Assembly (NCBI GenBank): GCA_015067495.1
Contig: SVMI01000004.1
Coordinates: 1-64,000, forward strand
Reading direction: 5' to 3'
Length of the DNA: 64,000 nt
DNA from: Oscillospiraceae bacterium
GTDB taxonomy: Bacteria; Bacillota; Clostridia; Oscillospirales; Oscillospiraceae
Shown: positions 1 to 7,912 of the stretch, piece by piece
How the letters are laid out: the number at the start of each line of letters is the position of its first letter
How positions within the stretch are numbered: the first letter of the stretch is position 1
Notes under the pieces: model-generated
The model's database searches: none
Seen by the model: the letters and a program-made list of their open reading frames with translations, nothing else
What the model was told of the DNA's origin: nothing
Made by a program: the position numbers and the translations under genes

Positions 1-72
1 GTGTTTATAGTTCGTCTCACATTATTCAATTTACAAGGTACAGTCGCTCGCCGCCTCGCGGTCAGCTTGCTT

Positions 73-101
73 ATTCTAGCACATCATACAACCTTTGTCA
101 A
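73..101 (-). promoter_or_regulatory. Strong sigma-A promoter, probable rRNA operon promoter
   Basis: Reading leftward, TTGACA (96-101) and TAGAAT (73-78) are separated by 17 bp, a near-perfect vegetative promoter. It fires away from hpf and off the left edge. Downstream, at 20-38 on the minus strand, is CCTTGTAAATTGAATAATG, which resembles the conserved CTTTGAAAACTGAATAA-type element that precedes 16S rRNA genes in many Firmicutes. The promoter is seen directly; the rRNA operon beyond the edge is an inference. Confidence 0.75.
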
Positions 102-139
102 CAACTTTTTTGCAGTTTTTACAAAAATTTTTTCATGGC

Positions 140-166
140 AAAAACCGCCGGGCAAAAGCCCGGCGG
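140..166 (-). terminator. Rho-independent terminator of hpf
   Basis: Nine-bp perfect GC stem (145-153 with 158-166), AAAA loop, followed on the minus strand by a short U run (140-144). It lies 17 bp past the hpf stop codon. Confidence 0.85.
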
Positions 167-183
167 AGTGGTCACTTTTTCGC

Positions 184-720
184 TTACAGAGCGTCTTCCA
201 GAAGACCGAAGCTACCGTCATTTCTGCGGTAGACCACGGCGAATGCACCATCGTTATCCTCATCACGGAAGGCGAAGAAGCTATGCTCCAGCAGGTTCAT
301 CTGCAGGACAGCCTCATCGCGGGTCATGGGGCGGAAATAGAACTGCTTGACGCGGACGATGCTCAGATCGTCTTCCTTCTCATCTGTGACGAAGGAGGTC
401 TCTTCAGCGGTTCTGACGAATGCATCCTGACGCAGGCGGCGAGCCAGGCGGGTTTTATTCTTGCGGATCTGACCTTCGATGGTGCCCACGGCAGCATCAA
501 CGGATGCGAACATATCCGAGGTGCTCTCGTGCGCCCGGAACCATGTGCCTGCACCGTGAACGGTGAGCTCCACATTGTTCCGGTTCTTCTCTACAGAAAA
601 TACAATTAGTGCTTCCGCATCCTCCTCAAAGAACCGTGCCAGCTTCATTACCTTTTTCTCGGCATAAGCATGGACATTGCCGGGCAGCTTGACTTTCTTT
701 TCACTGAACTGAAACTTCAT
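184..720 (-). CDS. hpf: Ribosome hibernation promoting factor, long form
   Basis: 178-residue long-form HPF. It binds the 30S subunit in stationary phase and its C-terminal domain drives 100S ribosome dimers. The N-terminal HPF/YfiA domain covers about residues 1-100 (MKFQFSEKKVKL start, basic helix around the KNKTRLARR segment), and the C-terminal dimerisation domain about 120-178 shows the typical FYFRPMTRDEAVLQMNLLEH motif and the FFAFRDEDND stretch. Length and both domains match the Firmicute long HPF. ATG at 720 is preceded by an AAAGGAGC ribosome binding site. It is a single-gene unit with its own promoter (767-795) and terminator, divergent in position from glyA but on the same strand. 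Confidence 0.95.
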   Translation of the reverse strand: MKFQFSEKKVKLPGNVHAYAEKKVMKLARFFEEDAEALIVFSVEKNRNNVELTVHGAGTWFRAHESTSDMFASVDAAVGTIEGQIRKNKTRLARRLRQDAFVRTAEETSFVTDEKEDDLSIVRVKQFYFRPMTRDEAVLQMNLLEHSFFAFRDEDNDGAFAVVYRRNDGSFGLLEDAL

Positions 721-766
721 ATGCGGCAGCTCCTTTCATTTTTCACCATTTCTTTGGTGTACTGAT

Positions 767-795
767 ATTATAGCATGAAATGGGCGTATCGACAA
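767..795 (-). promoter_or_regulatory. hpf promoter
   Basis: TTGTCG (790-795), 17-bp spacer, TATAAT (767-772) on the minus strand, 47 bp upstream of the hpf ATG. Confidence 0.75.
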
Positions 796-834
796 GGTGG
801 GAATGTAAATTTTTTGTGTATTTTTACCGTACCC

Positions 835-2088
835 TCATTTGTAAAGGGGGAACTGTTCGCACATATCCGCCACCAACTCACGCACCTGTGCCTGCGTGCC
901 TTCAAAATCCCTCGCCGTCAGGGCGATGCAGCGGGCGATCTGCTTCATCTGTTCCTCGCCCAGACCACGTGTGGTAACGGCTGCCGTGCCGATGCGCACG
1001 CCGCTGGTAACGGAAGGCTTCTCCGGGTCACCGGGGATGGCATTCTTGTTCAGCGTGATGTGGTTCTCATCACAGCGATGCTGCAGCTCCTTGCCGGTGA
1101 TGTGCATAGGACGCAGATCTGCCAGCATCAGGTGATTATCCGTGCCGCCGGAGACCAGATCAAAGCCCTCATCCAGCAGCGCATCCGCCAACACCTTGGC
1201 ATTGCGAACCACATTGTGGGCATAGGTCTTGAACTCAGGTGCCATCGCCTCCTTGAAGCAGACAGCCTTTGCGGCGATCACATGCTCCAGCGGACCGCCC
1301 TGCGTGCCGGGAAAGACCGCAGAATTGAGCTTCTTTGCAAACTCCTCTTTTGCCAGTATCAGACCGCCACGGGGACCGCGAAGGGTCTTGTGAGTGGTCG
1401 TGGTAACGATGTCCGCATAAGGCACGGGACTCATATGGGCGCCGCCGGCAACGAGACCGGCAATATGCGCCATATCCACCATCAGCACTGCACCGACCTC
1501 ATGGGCGATCTCGGCAAAAACCTTAAAGTCGATCTGACGGGGATACGCAGAAGCACCGGCGATGATCAGCTTCGGCTGATTTTTCTTTGCCAGATCCCGG
1601 ATCTGATCGTAATCCAGCAGACCGCTGGCGTGATCCACATCGTAGGACACTACATTATAATATTTGCCGGAGATATTGGCAGGGCTTCCGTGGGACAGGT
1701 GACCGCCGTTGGCAAGGCTCATGCCCATCATGGTATCGCCGGGCTGCAGCAGTGCCAGCTGCACAGCAGCATTCGCCTGTGCGCCGGAGTGGGGCTGCAC
1801 ATTGGCAAATTCAGCACCGAAAAGCTGCTTGGCGCGCTCGATGCACAGGCTTTCGATCTCGTCAACACACTGGCAGCCGCCATAGTAGCGTTTTCCGGGC
1901 AAGCCCTCGGCATATTTATTGGTCAGAACAGAACCCATCGCTGCCATAACAGCAGGGGACGCAAAATTTTCGGATGCGATCAGTTCAAGACCGTCCTGCT
2001 GACGTGTCAGCTCCTGTCCCATCATGGCGGCAAGCTCTGGGTCGTAAGCGGACACGAAGCCAATAGAGTCAATCGGTTTACCAAGCAT
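835..2088 (-). CDS. glyA: Serine hydroxymethyltransferase
   Basis: PLP-dependent enzyme that converts serine and tetrahydrofolate to glycine and methylene-THF, the one-carbon donor used by thyA encoded nearby. The protein (417 aa from the chosen start) has the SHMT signatures: IASENFAS near the N-terminus, [13 protein letters not shown], the HSGAQAN motif, and [14 protein letters not shown] carrying the PLP lysine. The longer open frame starts 22 codons upstream, but the ATG at 2088 (MLGKPIDS) has a GGAGGT site at proper spacing and matches the family N-terminus. Transcribed alone from a good promoter at 2123-2151. Confidence 0.96.
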   Translation of the reverse strand: MLGKPIDSIGFVSAYDPELAAMMGQELTRQQDGLELIASENFASPAVMAAMGSVLTNKYAEGLPGKRYYGGCQCVDEIESLCIERAKQLFGAEFANVQPHSGAQANAAVQLALLQPGDTMMGMSLANGGHLSHGSPANISGKYYNVVSYDVDHASGLLDYDQIRDLAKKNQPKLIIAGASAYPRQIDFKVFAEIAHEVGAVLMVDMAHIAGLVAGGAHMSPVPYADIVTTTTHKTLRGPRGGLILAKEEFAKKLNSAVFPGTQGGPLEHVIAAKAVCFKEAMAPEFKTYAHNVVRNAKVLADALLDEGFDLVSGGTDNHLMLADLRPMHITGKELQHRCDENHITLNKNAIPGDPEKPSVTSGVRIGTAAVTTRGLGEEQMKQIARCIALTARDFEGTQAQVRELVADMCEQFPLYK

Positions 2089-2122
2089 TTTTCTGTACCT
2101 CCGCAATGAATATTTGCTTTTC

Positions 2123-2151
2123 AGTATACTGGCATTCCCATAAAAAGTCAA
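2123..2151 (-). promoter_or_regulatory. glyA promoter
   Basis: TTGACT (2146-2151), 17-bp spacer, TATACT (2123-2128) on the minus strand, 35 bp before the chosen glyA start. Its position supports the short glyA start. Confidence 0.75.
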
Positions 2152-2201
2152 CACTCGACATTCGCCGATCCTATACTAAATTTACGGACACATAGAAACA
2201 G

Positions 2202-2232
2202 AAAAACGCCCTTGCTTTTCAGCAAGAGCGTT
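2202..2232 (-). terminator. Terminator of the small HTH gene
   Basis: Inverted repeat AACGCTCTTGCT / AGCAAGGGCGTT with a GAAA-type loop and a TTTTTC run on the minus strand. The stem begins at the stop codon of the HTH gene. Confidence 0.75.
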
Positions 2233-2432
2233 CACTCTTCCGTAAACTCGATAATATCGTTGGGCGTGCATTCAAGGACGGTGCAAAGCTTTTCCAGCGT
2301 GTTCATGGTAATGGACTTATTACGCTTTAGATTGGTGATCGTATACGCGCTGAAGCCCTTCTTATAGATCAGTGTATAGGTCGTGACTCCGCGGTCTTTC
2401 ATGGTTTTCCACAGTGGCTTGTAGCTAATCAT
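2232..2432 (-). CDS. Small Cro/C1-type HTH transcriptional regulator
   Basis: 66-residue single-domain helix-turn-helix protein. The pattern MISYKPLWKTMKDRGVTTYTL, then KKGFSAYTITNLKRNKSITM, then LEKLCTVLECTPNDIIEF is the five-helix HTH_26/XRE fold common in Firmicutes; LEKLCTVLECTPNDI is the usual last helix. A longer frame exists upstream, but ATG at 2432 follows a GGGGGTG site at a good distance. It stands alone, with its terminator immediately behind it. Target genes cannot be told from the sequence. It may act on itself or on the neighbouring small gene at 2549, which is divergent from it. Confidence 0.85.
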   Translation of the reverse strand: MISYKPLWKTMKDRGVTTYTLIYKKGFSAYTITNLKRNKSITMNTLEKLCTVLECTPNDIIEFTEE

Positions 2433-2548
2433 GCATACACCCCCGTTTTTCAGTGTAGATGCATTTATTATCCACAAAATATTGCTTCTTGAATATTATC
2501 AAATATTTGCCTATAATATACAAAACTGACCACATAGGAGGCGTCAAC

Positions 2549-2761
2549 ATGAGATGGATCGAAGCAGATCCCATTCCCGAAAAATGTAAAAGCTGCACAG
2601 AAGAAGATTGCTGTACTTGCGACATTGCCGGCATGCGCTGGGTGCTTTCCAAGGAGGACGAGCTGCAATCAAGCCGCATGCTCATGGTGCGCGCAATCGA
2701 GCGGCTACAGCGAAAAATCGCGGCGATCGATGCCGAGCTGGAAAAACTGCGCAACACGTGA
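2549..2761 (+). CDS. Small cysteine-rich conserved protein, unknown function
   Basis: 70-residue protein. The N-terminal half carries a tight cysteine cluster (EKCKSCTEEDCCTCDIAGMRW), with CxxC, CC and CxC spacings that could hold zinc or an Fe-S cluster; the C-terminal half is a charged amphipathic helix (about residues 42-68, RAIERLQRKIAAIDAELEKL) that is likely a coiled coil. The open frame begins 30 codons earlier, but ATG at 2549 has an AGGAGG site 7 bases upstream. It sits just ahead of thyA on the same strand. Similar short proteins are, from memory, widespread in gut Clostridia without an assigned role; I cannot name a function. Confidence 0.75.
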   Translation: MRWIEADPIPEKCKSCTEEDCCTCDIAGMRWVLSKEDELQSSRMLMVRAIERLQRKIAAIDAELEKLRNT

Positions 2762-2823
2762 TGGGGCAATGCTTCCAAAATTTTATTTTTCGTCCAATCC
2801 CTCTACCCAAAACAGAATTGATA

Positions 2824-2832
2824 TGCTATAAT
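2824..2832 (+). promoter_or_regulatory. Extended -10 promoter for thyA-folA
   Basis: TGCTATAAT, an extended -10 element, ends 34 bp before the thyA ATG. No good -35 hexamer is seen 17 bp upstream, which is normal for extended -10 promoters. Confidence 0.55.
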
Positions 2833-2866
2833 GTGTAAAACCAAGTACGCAAGGAGTGGCAGCACC

Positions 2867-3697
2867 ATGAGCAGAGCTGACGAGATCTACCGCGCAACAT
2901 GCCTCGATATTCTCAATAACGGTTTTTCGGACGAGGGTCTGGAGGTTCGTCCCCATTGGCCCGACGGCACGCCGGCACATACTATCAAAAAATTCGGTGT
3001 GGTAAACCGCTACGATCTGGCGGAAGAATTTCCCATCATGACCCTGCGCCGTACCTACTGGAAGAGTGCCGTTGATGAGCTGCTGTGGATCTGGCAGAAG
3101 AAATCCAACCGCATCGACGAGCTGGGCAGCCATGTCTGGGACGAGTGGGCAGGTGAAGACGGCACCATCGGCAAGGCATACGGCTATCAGCTGGGTCTGA
3201 AGCATCAGTATCCCGAGGGCGAGTTCGATCAGGTCGACCGCGTACTCTACCTTTTGAAAAACAATCCCAACTCCCGCCGCATTCTGACCAGTATCTTCAA
3301 TTTTGAAGACCTGCACGAGATGAACCTGTACCCCTGCGCTTACTCCATGACCTTCAATGTCACGGGCAATGTCCTCAACGGCATCCTCAACCAGCGTTCT
3401 CAGGACATGCTGACTGCCAATAACTGGAATGTCTGCCAGTATGCCGTGCTGATGCACATGCTGGCGCAGGTATCGGGTCTGCAGGTGGGCGAGCTGGTGC
3501 ATGTGATTGCCGATTGCCATATTTACGACCGCCACATCCCCATGGTCAAGGCAATGCTGGAAAAGGAGGGCTTCCCTGCCCCCAAGTTCTCTGTGGACGA
3601 GAGCATCACCGATTTCTACGCTTTCACGAAGAACAGCTTCAAGGTGGAGGATTATCAGTTCCACCCCTTCGATTTCGAAATTCCGATGGCGATCTGA
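2867..3697 (+). CDS. thyA: Thymidylate synthase
   Basis: Makes dTMP from dUMP using methylene-tetrahydrofolate as carbon and hydride donor, leaving dihydrofolate. 276 residues from ATG 2867, chosen because of AAGGAG 10 bases upstream. Family motifs visible: the early R..LDILNNGF region, WPDGTPAHT, the catalytic cysteine in NLYPCAYSMTFNV, the folate/dUMP-binding QRSQDMLTANNWNV segment (QRS.D...G.PFN in the classic enzyme, here diverged), and the HVIADCHIYDRH motif. The next gene is dihydrofolate reductase, which recycles its product, so the pair forms a classic thyA-folA operon ending at the terminator at 4183. Confidence 0.95.
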   Translation: MSRADEIYRATCLDILNNGFSDEGLEVRPHWPDGTPAHTIKKFGVVNRYDLAEEFPIMTLRRTYWKSAVDELLWIWQKKSNRIDELGSHVWDEWAGEDGTIGKAYGYQLGLKHQYPEGEFDQVDRVLYLLKNNPNSRRILTSIFNFEDLHEMNLYPCAYSMTFNVTGNVLNGILNQRSQDMLTANNWNVCQYAVLMHMLAQVSGLQVGELVHVIADCHIYDRHIPMVKAMLEKEGFPAPKFSVDESITDFYAFTKNSFKVEDYQFHPFDFEIPMAI

Positions 3698-3706
3698 GGT
3701 GGTCTG

Positions 3707-4195
3707 ATGGATTTGGTCGTAGCAGTTTATGACGATTGGGGCATCGGCGCGGACGGAACGCAGCCGGTAGCGCTGTCCGTTGACCGCAAGTTCTTCCGGG
3801 AGATCACCAAGGGCGCAATGGTCATCGTGGGACGGCGCACCGTGGCGGACTTCCCCGGCGGAAAGCCCCTGCCCGGACGCGTTAATGTTATGTTAACCAG
3901 AACCGTACAGGAGCAGCCGGGCTTCACGGTGGTATCCAGCCCGGAAGAGGCTTTTGAGCTGGCAAAGCAGGCAGAAAAAGCCATGGTCATCGGCGGTGGC
4001 AGCATTTACCGTCAGATGCTTCCCATGTGCGACCGCGCCTATGTGACGAAAGTACATACTTGCCCGCAATCCGACACTTTCTTCCCCAATCTCGACGAGG
4101 ATGCGGACTGGGTCTTGTCCGAGATCCTGCAATCCGGCGAAGAAAACGGCATTGCTTATGAAATGTGCTTATATAAAAGAAAGGGAACAGCCTGA
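3707..4195 (+). CDS. folA: Dihydrofolate reductase
   Basis: NADPH-dependent reduction of dihydrofolate to tetrahydrofolate. 162 residues, the normal bacterial length. N-terminal VVAVYDDWGIGADG matches the usual ..A.D...IG..G start, with IVGRRTVADFPGGKPLPGR as the NADPH-binding segment and VIGGGSIYRQMLPMCDRAYVT as the conserved GGG..Y motif. The substrate-binding acidic residue normally near position 27 appears as the D of LSVDRKFFREIT. It starts 9 bp after thyA with a GAGGTGGT site and is surely cotranscribed. Confidence 0.94.
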   Translation: MDLVVAVYDDWGIGADGTQPVALSVDRKFFREITKGAMVIVGRRTVADFPGGKPLPGRVNVMLTRTVQEQPGFTVVSSPEEAFELAKQAEKAMVIGGGSIYRQMLPMCDRAYVTKVHTCPQSDTFFPNLDEDADWVLSEILQSGEENGIAYEMCLYKRKGTA

Positions 4196-4212
4196 GCTGT
4201 TCCCTCTTTTTT
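4183..4212. terminator. Bidirectional terminator between folA and lgt
   Basis: Perfect 9-bp stem GGGAACAGC/GCTGTTCCC with loop CTGA. T-rich tracts flank both sides (TCTTTTTT rightward, TTTCTTTT leftward), so it serves the convergent folA and lgt genes. Confidence 0.9.
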
Positions 4213-5110
4213 ATGCTTCTTCGGCGGTTTCTTCTTCCGTCTGCTCCTCAGCAGGCTCTTCAATGGGCTGCTGCGCCCGGGCTGCCACCTGATTGACAAA
4301 CAGCTGCTCCGGCGTGTGCTTCCTGCGCAGCTGGATGAACAGAACGATCATCGCCGCGATGCAGCTGACACCCGCCAGAATCTGGCTGACGCGGACAGGT
4401 CCCCACCAAAGGCTGTCCATGCGGATGCCCTCGATGAACACTCTGCCCAGACCGTACCAGAACACGTAGCCCAGCGCGATCTGACCGTCATACTGGCGCT
4501 TTTTCGACAGGAAATGCAATGCCGCAAAGCCGATGGCATTCCACACGGACTCGTAGAGGAACGCGGGGTGGTAATAGATAAACTCGCCGGTTCTGACGTT
4601 CCAAAGACCCATACGCAGGAAGGATTCGGTCTCACTGCCAAAGGCTTCCCGATTGAAGAAGTTGCCCCAGCGACCGATCGCCTGACCGATCATAAAGCCA
4701 AGGGCGACCATATCCAGCAGTGCCGCGATCTTGATCTTCTTGATGCGGCAATAGACCACAACACCGATCAGCGCACCGATAACACCGCCGTAGATCGCCA
4801 GACCACCCTCCCAGATGTAGAGGACGGAAATGGGATTATCTTTGTACTGATCCCACTCAAAGGCGCAGTAGTAAAGCCGGGCGCACAGCACCGCGAAGGG
4901 TGCGACCCACAGAACGCCATCGGTAATGTCGTCCTGACGGATACCAAACTGCTTGCAGCGCTTCCACGCGTACAGGATCGCCAGCATCAGACCGAAGGCA
5001 ATGATGATGCCATAGAGATGGATCGTCAATGAGCCGATCTCGATCTGGCGGATCGGGTCGATCTCGATGCCGAGACCGGGGAATGAAATGACTGTATAGT
5101 TGTCGTACAT
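4211..5110 (-). CDS. lgt: Prolipoprotein diacylglyceryl transferase
   Basis: Integral membrane enzyme that attaches diacylglycerol to the lipobox cysteine of prelipoproteins; at least two lipoproteins are encoded in this window (11.1-12.5 and 22.8-24.4 kb). 299 residues. Several membrane segments are visible (LTIHLYGIIIAFGLMLAIL, GLAIYGGVIGALIGVVVY, LGYVFWYGLGRVF and others), with the signature GQAIGRWGNFFNREAFG around residues 142-158 holding the essential arginine. The C-terminus is an acidic Glu-rich cytoplasmic tail beyond the core fold. It follows the M16 gene at 5111 directly (the two abut), so the three genes 7650-4211 look like one operon. Confidence 0.95.
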   Translation of the reverse strand: MYDNYTVISFPGLGIEIDPIRQIEIGSLTIHLYGIIIAFGLMLAILYAWKRCKQFGIRQDDITDGVLWVAPFAVLCARLYYCAFEWDQYKDNPISVLYIWEGGLAIYGGVIGALIGVVVYCRIKKIKIAALLDMVALGFMIGQAIGRWGNFFNREAFGSETESFLRMGLWNVRTGEFIYYHPAFLYESVWNAIGFAALHFLSKKRQYDGQIALGYVFWYGLGRVFIEGIRMDSLWWGPVRVSQILAGVSCIAAMIVLFIQLRRKHTPEQLFVNQVAARAQQPIEEPAEEQTEEETAEEA

Positions 5111-6388
5111 TTAACTCTCCTCCTTTGGATCTATAATGGACAGCGCGGCACGTTCTTCCCGAACCACCGTCGCCAAGAATGCACAAACTTCCGCCTGCGT
5201 CACCGCCGCATAGACTGACGGGAAGCGGAAATATTCAAAGCCGTCAAAATGGTAGGCACAAACCCGGAAGCAGGTGGAGTCGAAGCTGTCCAGATCCCGG
5301 ATGCGCCGTCCCATGGCACTTCGCTTCATGCGAAGAAAATCCGCCTCGCTGACGCCCGTCTTAGCTACCTCCTGCGCTGCTTTGAGGATCTCGTCGTGGA
5401 TTTTCTCAGGCTCCTCGCTGTCGCCGCCGCAGGTGAGCATGGCGCAGCCATCCACCGTTTCAAAGCCGCCGCCGAAGGACGAGTCGATGAGTCCCTGCTC
5501 ATAGAGCTTCAGGTACAGCGACGAGGACTCGCCAAACAGCATTTCCGCCGCCAGATCACCCACGATCTCCATGCGCATCGTCTCATCGCCGGTGCCGATG
5601 GGTTCTGCCTTGAACGCCAGCTGGAAGGTGGGCATCGCCACCTCCATGGTGCGTCTGCAAAGAGGCTTCGCAGCAACAAGGGACTCGTCCCATTCCATCA
5701 GCTTTTTGCCGGATTCTTTGCACTGCGTACCCAAAACCTTCTCAGCCAAAGCTGCGACAGCATCGATATCCACGTCGCCCACCACGCACAGCAGCATATT
5801 GCGCGGGGTGTAGAACGCCCGGTGGCACAGCTCCAGCCACTGCGCATTGATCTGGCGGATGCTCTCCGACGTGCCGAGGATCGGGACACGGATGGGATGA
5901 ACCCGGTAAAGGATACGCATCAGTTCCTCAAATACCTGCGACTCCGGGGCGTCCGCATTCATGCCGATCTCCTGATCGATGATGCCGATCTCACGCTCGA
6001 CACTTTCCTGATCGAAGCAGGGGGTGGACACAAATTCCAGCAGCAGACGGAGATTTTCGTCGAAATTCTCCGTGCAGGAGAAGTAATAGGCGGTCATGTC
6101 ATAGCCCGTAAAGGCATTGACGTTCGCTCCGAGGGCGGCAAATTCTTCCATCACATCCCGCCCCGGCAGCTCGAACATCCGATGCTCCAGAAAATGCGCG
6201 ATGCCGGCAGGGGCATGGTATTGCTTTCCGTCCAATTCAAAGTCCTGATGGATCGAGCCAAAGTCCGTCACAAAATAGGCAAGCTTGCGGGCAAAGCCCG
6301 GACGGGGTACGACCTTGACCGTCAAGCCGTTTTCCAGCACCCGGGTGCAGACGGTTTCATCCAATGCAGGATACTGTTTTCTGCTCAT
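5111..6388 (-). CDS. M16 family zinc peptidase, YfmH-like
   Basis: 425-residue M16 (insulinase-like) metallopeptidase. The inverted zinc motif HxxEH is present as HFLEH (about residue 66), with the downstream glutamate of the ERE..IIDQEIGM region about 75 residues later, so the catalytic site seems intact. The C-terminal half is the usual inactive M16 repeat. It resembles B. subtilis YfmH, which is encoded next to YfmF exactly as here; its start codon overlaps the stop of the preceding gene (ATGA), showing translational coupling. The two probably form a heterodimer with one active and one inactive subunit. Substrate unknown; processing of secreted peptides has been proposed for related pairs. 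Confidence 0.88.
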   Translation of the reverse strand: MSRKQYPALDETVCTRVLENGLTVKVVPRPGFARKLAYFVTDFGSIHQDFELDGKQYHAPAGIAHFLEHRMFELPGRDVMEEFAALGANVNAFTGYDMTAYYFSCTENFDENLRLLLEFVSTPCFDQESVEREIGIIDQEIGMNADAPESQVFEELMRILYRVHPIRVPILGTSESIRQINAQWLELCHRAFYTPRNMLLCVVGDVDIDAVAALAEKVLGTQCKESGKKLMEWDESLVAAKPLCRRTMEVAMPTFQLAFKAEPIGTGDETMRMEIVGDLAAEMLFGESSSLYLKLYEQGLIDSSFGGGFETVDGCAMLTCGGDSEEPEKIHDEILKAAQEVAKTGVSEADFLRMKRSAMGRRIRDLDSFDSTCFRVCAYHFDGFEYFRFPSVYAAVTQAEVCAFLATVVREERAALSIIDPKEES

Positions 6389-7650
6389 TTGGCACCGCCT
6401 TTCAGACAGAAGCAGGAGTGATACCGAAGTGTCTTTGCCACCGCGGCAACATCCTGCGCCGTCACAGCCATGACCCGTGAAATATAATCCTGCGGCATCA
6501 GGGCGCAGCCGCTCAAAAATGCCGTTTCGTAATAGCCCTCGATCGCGCTGGGAGAATCATGCACACCCTGCAGACCGGATATGATGGCTTCCTTTGCACC
6601 TGTCAGCTCCGCTGCGGTGATGTCACAGTCACAGCAGGCGCGCAGCTGCTCAAAAATACCGGCACGGGCGATCTCCTCGCTGCAGGTATCGATACCGGCG
6701 GAGACCGTCAAAATGCCCTTGGTACTGAAGTAGGACGAGCCAATGGCGTAACAAAGAGACTGCTTCTCCCGCAGATTCATAAAGAGCTTGCTGGTCATGC
6801 CTGCACCATACAGCGTATTGAACACCTGCATCGCCGCAAAACGGGGATCCCGGTTGGTAATTTCCGTTGTAAAGCCCATGCAAAGCTTTGCCTGCGCCAC
6901 ATCCATCTGCTCCGATTCCTGCGCGCCGGCATTGCCGCAGAAGGCGGTCTGCTCAGGAATCGGTCGGTATGCCCGCTCCAGCTTTCCGAAGGACTTTTTC
7001 AGCAATGCCGCCACGGCAGAGGCTTCCGCGCTGCCTACGTAGAAAAGCTCCACGGGACTCTCCCGCAGCACCTGCCGATAGTGGGCGTAAAGATTTTGCG
7101 GGTCGATTTTTTCCACGTCTTCTTTTTCACCCAGACGGGGCAATGCAAAGCTGTCGCCCCGGCACATGATCTTACGAAGCTGCGATGCGGCATAGGCGCG
7201 CTTGTCATTGATCATCGATTCAATGGTGGAAATCAGGTTTTTCTTCTCGCTGCGCACAAAGCTGTCGCAGAACACACCATTTTCCAAAAGGGGATGAAGC
7301 AGCAGCTCTTCCAGAAAGGCGACCATCGGCTCCATGATCCTGTCACCCTCGAGGGCGAAGCGATCCTCCATAAAGGCGCAGAACAGTCCCGTGGTCTGGT
7401 GATCGCCCACCCGGCGCACCAGCGCACTGACCGACGCGCCGTACAGATCATCCAGCCGCAATGTGATGGCGCGCAGGTCAGGACAAAACTCCGTACCCCG
7501 CAGCAGCACCGCCGGCAAAAGGGCATTCAGTGCCGCCTCTTCCTTTTTCATCAGGCGGATAAATTGGATGCTCAGCGCGCCCTGCTTAAAACGGTCATCC
7601 CGAAAGCAGCGCAGGGTGATGCCGGGCAGCAATTCCATGGTTTCCAGCAT
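6385..7650 (-). CDS. M16 family peptidase-like protein, YfmF-like (inactive partner)
   Basis: 421 residues from ATG 7650, which has AAGGAG just upstream; the open frame could be read from a TTG seven codons earlier but this contains the ribosome binding site. The fold is M16 (ALLPAVLLRGTEFCPDL at the place of the zinc motif, and the C-terminal LFMNLREKQSLCYAIGSSY R..Y motif typical of M16 proteins), yet the HxxEH zinc motif is missing, as in YfmF. The RE.QSLCY motif is the substrate-contacting part of M16 dimers, so this subunit probably completes the active site of the downstream HFLEH protein. First gene of the operon with the active partner and lgt. Confidence 0.85.
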   Translation of the reverse strand: MLETMELLPGITLRCFRDDRFKQGALSIQFIRLMKKEEAALNALLPAVLLRGTEFCPDLRAITLRLDDLYGASVSALVRRVGDHQTTGLFCAFMEDRFALEGDRIMEPMVAFLEELLLHPLLENGVFCDSFVRSEKKNLISTIESMINDKRAYAASQLRKIMCRGDSFALPRLGEKEDVEKIDPQNLYAHYRQVLRESPVELFYVGSAEASAVAALLKKSFGKLERAYRPIPEQTAFCGNAGAQESEQMDVAQAKLCMGFTTEITNRDPRFAAMQVFNTLYGAGMTSKLFMNLREKQSLCYAIGSSYFSTKGILTVSAGIDTCSEEIARAGIFEQLRACCDCDITAAELTGAKEAIISGLQGVHDSPSAIEGYYETAFLSGCALMPQDYISRVMAVTAQDVAAVAKTLRYHSCFCLKGGAK

Positions 7651-7681
7651 GATTTTCTCCTTTTCAGACAATCATGGTGTT

Positions 7682-7710
7682 ATTATATATCAATTTTCCC
7701 AAAATAGGAA
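7682..7710 (-). promoter_or_regulatory. Promoter of the M16-M16-lgt operon
   Basis: TTCCTA (7705-7710), 17-bp spacer, TATAAT (7682-7687) on the minus strand, 32 bp upstream of the first ATG. The -35 is weak. Confidence 0.5.
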
Positions 7711-7742
7711 GTCCCTCCGATAAAAATTCACATCTTTTCCGG

Positions 7743-7771
7743 TTGCGATTTTCACGCATCTGCGGTACAAT
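7743..7771 (+). promoter_or_regulatory. Promoter of the prmA operon
   Basis: TTGCGA (7743-7748), 17-bp spacer, TACAAT (7766-7771). The transcript would carry the palindromic repeat at 7795-7886 in its leader. Confidence 0.6.
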
Positions 7772-7794
7772 GAAGGCAAGCTACACAAAAGCGA

Positions 7795-7886
7795 TGTCAT
7801 TCCGAGCCAGTGCGCACACTGGCGTGGGAATCTCAAAGAATCGTTTACGACTGAGATTGCCACAGCCCTTCGGGCTTCGCAATGAC
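7795..7886. repeat. Dispersed palindromic (REP-like) repeat, full copy
   Basis: An inverted repeat with ends TGTCATT and AATGACA. Left arm: ...CCAGTGCGCACACTGGCGTGGGAATCTC with its own small palindrome (CCAGTGCGCACACTGG); right arm: GAGATTGCCACAGCCCTTCGGGCTTCGCAATGACA with hairpin AGCCCTTCGGGCT. A shorter relative of the left arm lies at 10971-11011 (GTCATTGCGAACCAGTC...TGTGGCAATCTC). Related elements are common between genes in Clostridia. Here it lies in the prmA leader. Confidence 0.8.
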
Positions 7887-7912
7887 ACTCTAATGACAAG
7901 GGAGGGGATTTT

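Noticed and set aside
775-2109. Long antisense frames opposite glyA, ricT (16426-17556), the flavodiiron gene (44031-45911) and others.
   Set aside because: Shadow frames produced by the same rare-codon avoidance; the opposite strand carries recognised enzymes.
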